A stretch of 64,000 bases of DNA, taken from NCBI RefSeq assembly GCF_037688875.1, contig NZ_JAWDIE010000013.1, forward strand, positions 30,339 to 94,338, in the 5' to 3' direction. A program made the position numbers and the translations under genes. How positions within the stretch are numbered: the first letter of the stretch is position 1; every line of letters begins with the position of its first letter. Under the pieces are notes generated by a model. It worked only from the letters and a program-made list of their open reading frames with translations, did no database searches and was not told the DNA's origin. The DNA is from Amphibiibacter pelophylacis (lineage in GTDB: Bacteria > Pseudomonadota > Gammaproteobacteria > Burkholderiales > Burkholderiaceae_C). Positions 35,759-43,475 of this stretch are shown piece after piece.

Positions 35759-36808
35759 TTACTTCAGCCGATACCAGACGCCACGTCCGCTGCCGTGCTG
35801 CTCCAGGTGCTGGCGCTCGGTCAGGGCGCGCAGGTGCTGCTTCAGCGTGTTGCGGCTGGCGCCGGTCAATCTGATGGCCTCCATCATCGTGACGCGGCCG
35901 TGCTCCCGGGCGAATTCCACGATCTGAAGGGACAGTTCGGACAACGCGGCGAGCACGATTTTTTCGCGCTCGACTTTTTTTTCAAGGCGCCGCACCTGCT
36001 CGGCCAGAGAGCGCAAAAAGAACACCAGCCAAGGCTGCCAGTCGGGCGCATCCTTGCTCAGGGTGCCCTGGGTCTGGCGCAGGGCGAGGTAATAGGCTTC
36101 CTTGTTCATCTCGATCACGCTTTCCAGCGAGCTGTACGGCACATAGGCGTAACCGGACTGGATCAGCAGCAGGGTCGTCAGCACCCTGCTTAAGCGTCCG
36201 TTACCGTCCTGGAAGGGATGGATCTCCAGAAACACGACCCCGAAGAGCGCAATGATCAGCAAGGGGTGCAGGTGCCCCTTCGCTTGCTCATTGTTGACCC
36301 ACAGCACCAGTTCGGTCATCCGCCGTGGCGTGTCGAACGGTGCGGTGGTCTCAAAGACAATGCCGATCTGCGATCCGTTTTCATCGAAAGCGGCGACGCT
36401 GTTCGAGTGGGTCTTGTATTGTCCCCGGTGGCGCACGTCCTTTTCACTGTGGCGCAACAGGATCTGGTGGAATTGCTTGATGTGGTTCTCGTTGAACGGG
36501 ATGTCCTGCCACGAGGAGAACACCAGTTCCATCAGCTCGGCGTATCCAGCCACTTCCTGCTCGTCCCGGGTGCCGAAGGACTGGATAGCCAGGTTGGACA
36601 GCAGGCGCTCAACCTCCCGGTCGGTCAGCCTGCTGCCTTCGATGCGGGTCGATGAGCCTATGCTTTCGATGGTCGCCACCCGCCGCAGCGCGGAAAGACG
36701 CTCGGGCGCGAGTGTCCCTAAAGCCCGCCATGCGCCTTTGAACTCGTCGATCCGGGCGATCAGGCTCAGAATCTCGGGGGTGATCTGTAGGGTGTCGGTG
36801 CGCAGCAT
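35759..36808 (-). CDS. Fic-domain protein with C-terminal winged helix
   Basis: 349-residue protein. Fic enzymes transfer AMP or other phosphate-containing groups onto proteins. The catalytic motif HPFQDGNGRLSR is intact (HPFx[D/E]GNGRxxR). An N-terminal inhibitory motif SSTRIEG ([S/T]xxxE[G/N]) suggests auto-inhibition within the same chain. The last ~70 residues form a winged-helix-like DNA-binding domain (REHGRVTMMEAIRLTGASRNTLKQHLRAL). The usual layout resembles Fic proteins of the COG3177 type, some autoregulatory. The ATG at 36808 is preferred: the earlier ATG (36838) lies within the tandem repeat of the promoter. The gene is more A/T-rich than its neighbours, hinting at acquisition. 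It sits between cheZ and putA, same strand. Confidence 0.9.
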   Translation of the reverse strand: MLRTDTLQITPEILSLIARIDEFKGAWRALGTLAPERLSALRRVATIESIGSSTRIEGSRLTDREVERLLSNLAIQSFGTRDEQEVAGYAELMELVFSSWQDIPFNENHIKQFHQILLRHSEKDVRHRGQYKTHSNSVAAFDENGSQIGIVFETTAPFDTPRRMTELVLWVNNEQAKGHLHPLLIIALFGVVFLEIHPFQDGNGRLSRVLTTLLLIQSGYAYVPYSSLESVIEMNKEAYYLALRQTQGTLSKDAPDWQPWLVFFLRSLAEQVRRLEKKVEREKIVLAALSELSLQIVEFAREHGRVTMMEAIRLTGASRNTLKQHLRALTERQHLEQHGSGRGVWYRLK

Positions 36809-36815
36809 GCAACCA

Positions 36816-36821
36816 ATGCTA
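36816..36821 (-). promoter_or_regulatory. -10-like hexamer of the Fic gene
   Basis: TAGCAT on the minus strand ends 7 bases before the chosen ATG. With no ribosome site, this suggests a leaderless or near-leaderless transcript. Confidence 0.35.
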
Positions 36822-36840
36822 CACCCATTAACACCCATTT
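36821..36840 (-). repeat. Tandem 10-bp repeat in the Fic promoter
   Basis: Two head-to-tail copies, ACACCCATTA and ACACCCATTT on the plus strand (ATGGGTGT core on the minus strand), spaced one helical turn apart. They fill the space between the -10-like hexamer and the expected -35. This is a plausible operator for autoregulation by the winged-helix domain of the Fic protein. Confidence 0.6.
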
Positions 36841-36871
36841 CGAGGCGGTGCCGCCTGACGTCAAACCAAGC

Positions 36872-37642
36872 TCAAAACCCCAGCGACGCCAGCAGGTCGT
36901 CCACCTCGGACTGGTCGGCGACCACGTCGGTGCGCGTCTTGCCCGGATCGACCACCGGGCCCTGAAGTGCCGCAGCTTCTTTGGCCTCGCTGGCGTCCGT
37001 TTCGGCCTTGCGGTTGCGACGGCTTTCCTCGACCGCCTCGGGGGCCAGCTGCATGAAGAGGCTGACCAGATCTTCTTCCAGGCTGACCGCCAGGGCGACC
37101 ACTTTCTTGACCACCTGTCCGGTGAGATCGTGGAAATCCTGGGCCATCATGATGTCGGTCATCTGCTCGCCCATGCGGTCCACGGGCTGGCTGATCATGG
37201 CGATCAGCTGGCTGGCTTCGGCGCGCTGCGCGTCGGTCAGCCCGGCGGACTGCGCCCAGTCCTTCAGGGCGTCGCAGCCCTGGTGGGCCTTGGCCTGCTC
37301 TTCCTTGGCCGCATCGACCAGGTTGAGCACCTTGTTGGCCGCGTCGGTGGTTTTCTCGACGATGTAGTTCAGCCGGCTGCGCGCGTCGGGCAGCTCGCCC
37401 GTGATGGTGGACAGGCGCGGCATGACGCCGACCTGCTTCATGGTGTCCAGAATCTGGCGCGTCATCACGCCAATCTGGCGGAACACCTCGGGCGAGACGC
37501 CTTTGACCTCGAACATGCTGGGCGAACCAAGCATGACCAGATCGGCCGGGCGCACTTCCACTGTCGTGTGCACGCAGCGCGGGGGCCGGTGCCAGCCTTT
37601 GGCCGCGCGTCCGACGCGGGCGTTTTTATTGTGCAGGGCCAT
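36872..37642 (-). CDS. cheZ: Chemotaxis protein phosphatase CheZ
   Basis: Dephosphorylates CheY-P to end chemotaxis signals. 256 residues: a long helical hairpin carrying the active site AQDFHDLTGQVVKKV (Asp and Gln equivalent to E. coli D143/Q147), a Lys/Glu/Ala-rich linker and the C-terminal CheY-binding peptide DVDDLLASLGF-like (SEVDDLLASLGF). The first ~45 residues (basic, HNKNARVGRAAKGW) extend beyond E. coli CheZ, but the start is secure because AAAGGAGA stands 4-5 bases before the ATG at 37642. It follows cheY by 38 bases. Confidence 0.94.
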   Translation of the reverse strand: MALHNKNARVGRAAKGWHRPPRCVHTTVEVRPADLVMLGSPSMFEVKGVSPEVFRQIGVMTRQILDTMKQVGVMPRLSTITGELPDARSRLNYIVEKTTDAANKVLNLVDAAKEEQAKAHQGCDALKDWAQSAGLTDAQRAEASQLIAMISQPVDRMGEQMTDIMMAQDFHDLTGQVVKKVVALAVSLEEDLVSLFMQLAPEAVEESRRNRKAETDASEAKEAAALQGPVVDPGKTRTDVVADQSEVDDLLASLGF

Positions 37643-37680
37643 GGGGTCTCCTTTGGGTCCTTGCGCAGGGCGGACCGGAA

Positions 37681-38070
37681 TCAGCCGGCCAGTTTCTGCA
37701 TGATTTTCTGGACCTTCTCTTCCAGAGTGGCTTTGGTGAAGGGCTTGACCACGTAACCGGCCGCGCCACTCTGCGCCGCCAGCACGATGTCTTCCTTGCG
37801 CGCTTCGGCGGTCACCATCAGCACGGGAATGTGCTTGAGCGCCTCGTCGGCCTTGACGGCCTTCAGCAGCTCAAAACCGTTCATATTGGGCATGTTGACG
37901 TCAGAGACGACAAAATCGAAAGACTGCGCCTTGAGCTTGGCGAGCGCGTCGGCGCCGTCTTCGGCCTCGTCGACGTTCTCGCAGCCCATTTCCTTGAGCA
38001 GACCGCGCACGATGCGACGCATGGTGGAGAAATCATCGACCACCAGGAATTTGAGATTGGTGTTGCTCAT
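37681..38070 (-). CDS. cheY: Chemotaxis response regulator CheY
   Basis: 129-residue single-domain receiver that binds the flagellar switch when phosphorylated. All active residues are present: VVDDFSTMRR (acidic pair), phosphoacceptor Asp in VVSDVNMPNMNG, Thr in LMVTAEA, and Lys in VVKPFTKAT preceded by the aromatic switch Tyr (AGYVVKPF). The gene is preceded by a sigma-28-like promoter and a leader hairpin. cheA, cheW and receptor genes, often adjacent, are not in this window. Confidence 0.96.
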   Translation of the reverse strand: MSNTNLKFLVVDDFSTMRRIVRGLLKEMGCENVDEAEDGADALAKLKAQSFDFVVSDVNMPNMNGFELLKAVKADEALKHIPVLMVTAEARKEDIVLAAQSGAAGYVVKPFTKATLEEKVQKIMQKLAG

Positions 38071-38093
38071 TTGGCGCTGACCCTGAAGCTGAC

Positions 38094-38111
38094 GGGAGTG
38101 CGGTCACTCCC
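38094..38111 (-). promoter_or_regulatory. Hairpin in the cheY leader
   Basis: Perfect 7-bp stem GGGAGTG/CACTCCC with a four-base loop, ending 23 bases before the cheY start and within the predicted leader of the sigma-28 transcript. No T tract follows on the minus strand. It may stabilise or regulate the cheY mRNA. Confidence 0.4.
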
Positions 38112-38123
38112 TGAACATTGGTT

Positions 38124-38150
38124 TTATCGGACGGCGCGCGCCGGTCTTGA
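38124..38150 (-). promoter_or_regulatory. Sigma-28 (FliA) promoter for cheY-cheZ
   Basis: On the minus strand TCAA, 15 bases, then TCCGATAA. The FliA consensus I know is TAAA-N15-GCCGATAA, so 10 of 12 positions match with exact spacing. It sits between the motB stop and cheY, giving a leader near 45 bases, and would place cheY-cheZ in the late flagellar class. Confidence 0.6.
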
Positions 38151-38177
38151 TGCCGGAAACGCGCCAGAAGTGGCGGA

Positions 38178-39122
38178 TTAAGGCCCGGCTTTTGCGGGCG
38201 CTGCTGCGGCAGCAGCGGGCGCCTCGGGAGCGCTGCCCTCATCGGGCAGTTCCGGGCGGAAGAAACGGGCGGCCGCGTCCTGGTTCATGACGATCAGGCT
38301 GATGCGGCGGTTGATGGGCGCGGTGGGCGCGTCTTTTTCCAGCGGAATGCTGTCGGCCAGGCCCTGCACGCGCAGCACCTGTCCGGCGGGCAGCCCGCCC
38401 AGGATCAGTTCTCGGCGCGAGGCGTTGGCCCGGTCGGCGGACAGTTCCCAGTTGGTGTAGGCCGAGCGGTCGCCGCCCAGCGGCACGGCGTCGGTGTGGC
38501 CCTCGATGGTGATGTAGTTGGGCACGGTGGCCAGCACCCCACCCAGCGCGCGCAGCAGCTCCAGCATATAGGGCTTGACCCGGGCGCTGCCGCTGTCAAA
38601 CATCGGCCGGTTCTGCGAATCGACGATCTGGATGCGCAGGCCTTCGCGCGTCATGTCCATCAGGATCTGCGAGCGAAACGGCGCCAGCTTCTCCAGGTTG
38701 ATGGCCGACTCGACCTTTTCTTTCAGATCGGTCAGCATCGCCACTTCGGCGCGCAGCTGCTCCTGGCGCAGCTGCTGAAGCTGGGTCTTCGCCAGGGTGG
38801 ATCTGGACGGCGTGTCGCCGCGTTTGACCTGCCCGGCCTGGCGCGACAGATCCTGCCCGCCGCCCTTGACGATGGACGTGGCGTCGCCCGCGCCGTCGCC
38901 GCCCATCAGGGCCACGCGCAGGGGCTGGTTGAAGTAATCGGCGATGCCCGCCTTGTCGCCATTGCTGGTCGAGCCCAGCAGCCACATCAGCAGGAAGAAG
39001 GCCATCATGGCCGTCACGAAGTCGGCGTAAGCGATCTTCCAGGCGCCACCGTGCGCGGCGTGTCCGCCCTTCTTGATCTTCTTGACGATGATGGGCTGCA
39101 GCTTTTTGGTATCACCCGCCAT
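38178..39122 (-). CDS. motB: Flagellar motor stator protein MotB
   Basis: 314-residue stator subunit anchoring the motor to peptidoglycan. The single transmembrane helix carries the proton-binding Asp in AYADFVTAMMAFFLLMWLLG. A plug region follows, then the OmpA-like peptidoglycan-binding domain (ITIEGHTDAVPLGG...NWELSADRANASRR). The Ala/Pro-rich C-terminal tail is unremarkable. It is 42 bases after motA. The absence of the Na+-type PomB signature suggests a proton-driven motor. Confidence 0.96.
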   Translation of the reverse strand: MAGDTKKLQPIIVKKIKKGGHAAHGGAWKIAYADFVTAMMAFFLLMWLLGSTSNGDKAGIADYFNQPLRVALMGGDGAGDATSIVKGGGQDLSRQAGQVKRGDTPSRSTLAKTQLQQLRQEQLRAEVAMLTDLKEKVESAINLEKLAPFRSQILMDMTREGLRIQIVDSQNRPMFDSGSARVKPYMLELLRALGGVLATVPNYITIEGHTDAVPLGGDRSAYTNWELSADRANASRRELILGGLPAGQVLRVQGLADSIPLEKDAPTAPINRRISLIVMNQDAAARFFRPELPDEGSAPEAPAAAAAAPAKAGP

Positions 39123-39164
39123 GCTGTGCTCCCGGCCGTTGGAAGGCCATCAAAGTCCGGGTGC

Positions 39165-40025
39165 TCACTTGGCGCCCTTGATGTGGCTTTCCAGCTCAGC
39201 GAAGGTGGGGCGCACGTCGGAGTACAGCACCTTGCGGCCGAACTCGACGGCGACCGAGGGCGCATAGCCCTGCATGCTCGCCATGAGCGTGGTCTTGATG
39301 CACTGGATTTCCTTGCCGCTCTCGTCCAGGCGCTGCTCCATCAGGCCGCCCAGCGGTTCGAAAATCGCATACGCCAGCATGATGCCCAGGAAGGTACCGA
39401 CCAGCGCCGAGCCGATCATGCCGCCCAGCACCGCCGGGGGCTGGCCAACCGAGCCCATGGTGTTGACCACGCCCAGCACGGCGGCAATGATGCCGAAGGC
39501 CGGCAGGCCGCCCGCGAGGCGCCCGACCGCCGCAGCCGGCTCGTGCGCTTCCTTGTGGTGGGTTTCGATCTCGGCGTCCATCAGGCTTTCGATCTCGTGG
39601 GCATTGAGGTTGCCCGACACCATCATGCGCAGGTAGTCGCAGACAAAATCAGTGACGTGATGATCGCTGCCCACGTCCGGATACTTCTGGAAGAGCGGCG
39701 AATTGTGCGGATCCTCAATGTCGCCTTCCACGGCCATCAGACCGTCCTTGCGCGCCTTTTGCAGGATGTCGTAGAGCAGGCCCAGCACCGACAGGTAGCG
39801 CTCTTTGGTGTGCTTGGATTTGCCAAACAGCATCTTGACGTTGGCCAGCACCGCCTTGAGCACTTTGGTCTGGTTGGCGGCAATAAAAGCGCCGATGGCC
39901 CCGCCCAGGATGGTGACAGTCTCAAAGGGCAGTGCCTTGAGCACCACGCCCATATTGCCTCCGTGGGCCGCGTACACCCCGAAGATGCAGCCCATGGCCA
40001 CAACCCAACCCACGATGAGAAACAT
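39165..40025 (-). CDS. motA: Flagellar motor stator protein MotA
   Basis: 286-residue, four-helix inner-membrane stator subunit. The N terminus MFLIVGWVVAMGCIFGVYAAHGG is the first helix. The cytoplasmic loop contains the charged residues that contact FliG, and the later helices PAFGIIAAVLGVVNTM and GTFLGIMLAYAIFEPLG are family-typical. The ATG at 40025 is preferred over a TTG at 40076, which would add 17 non-conserved residues; AAGGGA precedes the ATG. Confidence 0.95.
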   Translation of the reverse strand: MFLIVGWVVAMGCIFGVYAAHGGNMGVVLKALPFETVTILGGAIGAFIAANQTKVLKAVLANVKMLFGKSKHTKERYLSVLGLLYDILQKARKDGLMAVEGDIEDPHNSPLFQKYPDVGSDHHVTDFVCDYLRMMVSGNLNAHEIESLMDAEIETHHKEAHEPAAAVGRLAGGLPAFGIIAAVLGVVNTMGSVGQPPAVLGGMIGSALVGTFLGIMLAYAIFEPLGGLMEQRLDESGKEIQCIKTTLMASMQGYAPSVAVEFGRKVLYSDVRPTFAELESHIKGAK

Positions 40026-40047
40026 GGAGACTGATCCCTTGGTTTGC

Positions 40048-40062
40048 CGGGGGCAACCCCCG
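40048..40062 (-). promoter_or_regulatory. Hairpin near the motA ribosome site
   Basis: CGGGGG/CCCCCG six-base stem with a three-base loop, ending 22 bases before the motA ATG. It could tune motA translation relative to flhC. Confidence 0.3.
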
Positions 40063-40083
40063 ATCCTTGATGGCAATCAGTCT

Positions 40084-40100
40084 GCCTGCGATCCGCAGGC
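40084..40100 (-). promoter_or_regulatory. Hairpin in the flhC-motA gap
   Basis: Perfect 7-bp stem GCCTGCG/CGCAGGC with a three-base loop. No T tract follows. It may be an attenuator or processing site between flhC and motA. Confidence 0.3.
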
Positions 40101-40178
40101 GGCATCCCGCCCATAAAAGCGGACAAATCGGGGCTTTTCCTGGCGGGAGTTTTCCGGAAGGGCCAGTCCGGGGCAGGA

Positions 40179-40718
40179 TCAGTGCTCGACGACCAGCCCC
40201 CGGCTGCCCTTGCCTTTGCCCGCACGCGCGGGGGGGCTGCACAGGCCGCAGACGTAGTTGCGGGCGATCTCGTGCGGGTAGGTGACAAACAGGCCTTTGC
40301 ACTTGCTGCAGGGCGTCAGCGTCAGCATGCCGCTGTCCACGAACTTGACCAGGCGCCAGGCGCGGGTCAGCGAGAGCAGCGGCTCCAGGTCCTGGGCTTC
40401 GGTCTGCTCCAGGTAAAGCTGGTAGGCCTTAATGATGATGTCGATGTCGTCCAGCTCGACCGATTTGCTGATGTACTCGTGAATGTTCAGAAACAGGCTG
40501 GCATGGATGTTGGGCTGCCAGGTCATGAACCAGTCGGTGGAGAACGGCAGCTGGCCCTTGCTGGGGCTCTTGCCCGAGACCTCTTTGTACAGGCGCAGCA
40601 GGCGCTCGTAGCTCAGGTCGGTTTCAGATTCAAGCACCTGCAGGCGGGCGCCCAACTTGATCAGCGTGATGGCGCGCTCGATCTGGCGGGCTTCGGTCAG
40701 GATACTTTTTTGTTTCAT
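40179..40718 (-). CDS. flhC: Flagellar master regulator subunit FlhC
   Basis: FlhC forms the FlhD4C2 activator of early flagellar genes. 179 residues with the helical N-terminal half and the C-terminal zinc site CSKCKGLF...YVCGLC (four Cys). The Lys/Gly-rich C terminus follows the zinc site. Its partner flhD, normally immediately upstream in the same operon, is absent: only 58 bases separate flhC from the DedA gene. FlhD is presumably encoded elsewhere. A TAGAAT hexamer on the minus strand (40764-40769) is a possible -10. Confidence 0.93.
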   Translation of the reverse strand: MKQKSILTEARQIERAITLIKLGARLQVLESETDLSYERLLRLYKEVSGKSPSKGQLPFSTDWFMTWQPNIHASLFLNIHEYISKSVELDDIDIIIKAYQLYLEQTEAQDLEPLLSLTRAWRLVKFVDSGMLTLTPCSKCKGLFVTYPHEIARNYVCGLCSPPARAGKGKGSRGLVVEH

Positions 40719-40776
40719 GGTCTGGCCTCGGATGGCACAAAGGACATCAGCAATGGAAATTTCATTCTAGGTCAGT

Positions 40777-41424
40777 TCAGGCCGTGGGGGCCTGACGGCC
40801 GGCTTTCCAGGCGCCCCACAAAGCGATCAGGCCCGGCCCCAGGATCAGCCCCCAGATGATGATTTCAAGGTTGGATTTGACCCAGGGTATGTTCCCCAAA
40901 AAAAAACCCATTGTGATGATGCCAACCACCCAGATCAGCGCACCGATCACGTTGAAAAGCGTGAATTTGCCCCGATTCATCGCAGAAACCCCAGCGACAA
41001 AGGGCGCGAAGGTGCGAATGAAAGGCATAAAGCGCGCCAGGATCACCGTGACGCCGCCGTAGCGTTCATAAAAACTGTGCGCCTGCTCGAAGGCGCGACG
41101 GTTGAACCAGCGCGAGTTCTCCCACTGCCAGACCTTGGGCCCGATGTGGTGGCCGATGCTGTAATTGACCTGATCGCCCGCAATCGCCGCGACCAGCATC
41201 ACCGCCATGCAGATTTTCACGTCCATCAGCCCGGCGCCGCACATGGTGCCCACGATGAAGAGCAGCGAATCGCCCGGCAGGAAAGGCATGACGACCACGC
41301 CGGTTTCCACAAAAATGATGGCGAACAGCAGGGCGTAAACCCAGGCGCCGTAGTTCTGGACAAACACCGCCAGGTGCTGGTCTACGTTGAGAATGAAGTC
41401 GATGAGAAAGGCAATTGCGTCCAT
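40777..41424 (-). CDS. DedA-family membrane protein
   Basis: 215-residue integral membrane protein of the DedA (YqjA/YohD) family, whose members flip polyprenyl-phosphate or phospholipid head groups and support envelope homeostasis. Conserved patterns: FVETGVVVMPFLPGDSLLF, the amphipathic GxxxG-like re-entrant region, and the RFMPFIRTFAPFVAGVSAM motif near the middle with its essential arginines. Start ATG at 41424 has GATAAT six bases upstream and no ribosome site. It diverges from mutL over 41 bases. Confidence 0.92.
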   Translation of the reverse strand: MDAIAFLIDFILNVDQHLAVFVQNYGAWVYALLFAIIFVETGVVVMPFLPGDSLLFIVGTMCGAGLMDVKICMAVMLVAAIAGDQVNYSIGHHIGPKVWQWENSRWFNRRAFEQAHSFYERYGGVTVILARFMPFIRTFAPFVAGVSAMNRGKFTLFNVIGALIWVVGIITMGFFLGNIPWVKSNLEIIIWGLILGPGLIALWGAWKAGRQAPTA

Positions 41425-41430
41425 TCCCGC

Positions 41431-41436
41431 ATTATC
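41431..41436 (-). promoter_or_regulatory. -10-like hexamer next to the DedA start
   Basis: GATAAT on the minus strand ends six bases before the ATG; a leaderless transcript is predicted. Confidence 0.45.
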
Positions 41437-41453
41437 GCCGCAAGGGGCCGCCG

Positions 41454-41459
41454 TAAAAT
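41454..41459 (+). promoter_or_regulatory. -10-like hexamer next to the mutL start
   Basis: TAAAAT ends six bases before the mutL ATG with no ribosome site; a leaderless transcript is predicted. Confidence 0.4.
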
Positions 41460-41465
41460 GCGCTC

Positions 41466-43475
41466 ATGTCTGTCCCGCCTGCCCTGTCCTCCGCGATTCC
41501 AGCTCCCGCCCGCATCCAGCTGCTGGATGATGAGCTGATCAGTCAGATCGCGGCCGGCGAGGTGGTCGAGCGCCCCGCCTCGGTCGTGCGCGAGCTGGTG
41601 GACAACGCCCTGGACGCGGGCGCCACCGAAGTCACCGTGCGCCTGATGGAGGGCGGCGTGCGCCTGATCAGCGTCGAAGACAACGGCCACGGCATCCCTG
41701 CCGACCAGCTGGCACTGGCGCTGCGCCGCCACGCGACCAGCAAGATTCGCGATCTGCACGACCTGCAGTCTGTCCTGACCATGGGCTTTCGCGGCGAGGC
41801 GCTGGCGGCCACGGCGTCGGTGTCCGAACTGAGCCTGATCAGCCAGACCGCCACCCAGCCCCACGCCTGGCGCCTGGAGGCGCGCACCGGGGAGATCGCT
41901 CCGGCGGCGCGCGAGCGCGGCACCACCATTGAGGTCCGCGAGCTGTTTTTCAGCACCCCGGCGCGGCGCCAGTTCCTGAAAACGCCCGTGACCGAACTGG
42001 CGCACTGCCAGGAGGCCATCAAGCGCCACGCGCTGGTGCGCCCCGATGTGTCCTTCGCGCTGTGGCACGACGGCAAACTGCTGCTGGACTGGCGCGCCAC
42101 GCCCGCGCAGACGCTGCCGGGCCTGGATCTGGCGCTGCCCACGCGGCGCTGGGCCGACGCGCTGGGGCGGCGCTTCATCGAGCAGGGCGTGCCGCTGCAG
42201 GCCGAGCGCGGCCCGGTGCGCATGCAGGGCTGGCTGATCCGCCCCGAGCACGCGGGGGCGCGCGCCGACACGCAATACCTTTACATCAACCAGCGCTTTG
42301 TGCGCGACCGCACGCTGGCGCACGCCGTGAAATCGGCCTACGCCGACGTGCTGCACGGCCAGCGCCAGCCGGCCTGGCTGCTGCATCTGGAGCTGGATCC
42401 GCAGCGGGTCGATGTCAACATCCACCCCAGCAAGGTGGAAGTGCGCCTGCGCGAATCGCAGGCCCTGCATCAGGCGCTGTGGCACGCCATCACGCCGGTG
42501 CTGGCGGGGCTGAAGCCACACAGTTCTTCTGACGACGTGCTGCGCCCGGCGGCGGCTGTGCTGGACATTCGGGGCCGCGACACAGGCAGCACCTCCAGCC
42601 CGACCATCCAGCTGCGGCCTGCGCCTGCGGCTCGCCCAGCGCCCGCTCCGCAGCGCCCGGCCGACCCCGAACCCTGGGTGCGCAGCACGCCTGCGCAAGC
42701 CTTGCGCAGCGCCAGCGCGCTCTATGCCGCCAGCCAGCCCCGGCCCGAAGTGCGGGCGCCCCGGCCGCCGTTTTCGGCGACCTCTGCGGGGCCTGCCGCC
42801 GAACGCGGGGCTGAAACGGCCGCGCCGACGGCATCGGCGCTTGGAGCGCCCGCCCTGGCTGGGCTGGATGCCGCCGATCAGCCGCTGGGCCAGGCGCTGG
42901 GGCAGCTGGGCGGGCTGTACGTGCTGGCGCAGAACGCGCAGGGCCTGGTGATTGTGGACATGCACGCCGCGCACGAGCGCGTGCTGTTCGAGCAGTTGCG
43001 CGCCCAGTGGGCCGACAAAGCCATCCCCGCGCAGCGCCTGCTGGTGCCGCTGGCGGTGGCCGTGACGCCGCTGGAGCACGCCACCGCGCTGGCCCACGCC
43101 GATCTTCTGAAGGGCCTGGCGCTCGAAGTGGCCAGCGACCCGGACGCCCCCGCCACTGACCCGCGCCTTGTGCTGCACAGCGTGCCGCAGGCCGTCGCGC
43201 AGCGCGACCCGGGGGCGCTTTTGCGCGCCCTGCTGGCTGATCTGGACGCACACGGCAGCGATCAGGCGCTGACGCAGGCGCGCGATGCACTGCTGTCCAC
43301 ACTGGCCTGTCACAGCGCCATCCGCGCGCACCGCGAACTCAATCTGGCCCAGATGAACGCGCTCTTGCGCGACATGGAGCGCACCGAGCGCTCGGGCTAC
43401 TGCAACCACGGGCGCCCCACCTGGCGCACCCTGTCCATCGCCGAGCTGGACGCCTTTTTCCTGCGAGGCCAATAA
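41466..43475 (+). CDS. mutL: DNA mismatch repair protein MutL
   Basis: GHKL ATPase coordinating mismatch repair. 669 residues: N-terminal ATPase motifs IAAGEVVERPASVVRELVDNALDAG, DNGHGI, and TMGFRGEALA plus STPAR in FFSTPARRQFLK; a Pro/Ala-rich linker at about residues 350-460; and a C-terminal dimerisation domain starting near LGQLGGLYVLAQNAQGLVIVDMHAAHERV. The C-terminal region lacks a DQHAxxExxxE endonuclease motif (DMHAAHERVLFE is seen), consistent with organisms that have a MutH-like or other strand-incision system. It is the first of four tightly packed genes. Confidence 0.96.
   Translation: MSVPPALSSAIPAPARIQLLDDELISQIAAGEVVERPASVVRELVDNALDAGATEVTVRLMEGGVRLISVEDNGHGIPADQLALALRRHATSKIRDLHDLQSVLTMGFRGEALAATASVSELSLISQTATQPHAWRLEARTGEIAPAARERGTTIEVRELFFSTPARRQFLKTPVTELAHCQEAIKRHALVRPDVSFALWHDGKLLLDWRATPAQTLPGLDLALPTRRWADALGRRFIEQGVPLQAERGPVRMQGWLIRPEHAGARADTQYLYINQRFVRDRTLAHAVKSAYADVLHGQRQPAWLLHLELDPQRVDVNIHPSKVEVRLRESQALHQALWHAITPVLAGLKPHSSSDDVLRPAAAVLDIRGRDTGSTSSPTIQLRPAPAARPAPAPQRPADPEPWVRSTPAQALRSASALYAASQPRPEVRAPRPPFSATSAGPAAERGAETAAPTASALGAPALAGLDAADQPLGQALGQLGGLYVLAQNAQGLVIVDMHAAHERVLFEQLRAQWADKAIPAQRLLVPLAVAVTPLEHATALAHADLLKGLALEVASDPDAPATDPRLVLHSVPQAVAQRDPGALLRALLADLDAHGSDQALTQARDALLSTLACHSAIRAHRELNLAQMNALLRDMERTERSGYCNHGRPTWRTLSIAELDAFFLRGQ

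Noticed and set aside
36809..36838. Upstream ATG for the Fic gene
   Set aside because: It lies inside the tandem repeat and would add ten residues with no homology; the -10-like hexamer sits between it and the second ATG.
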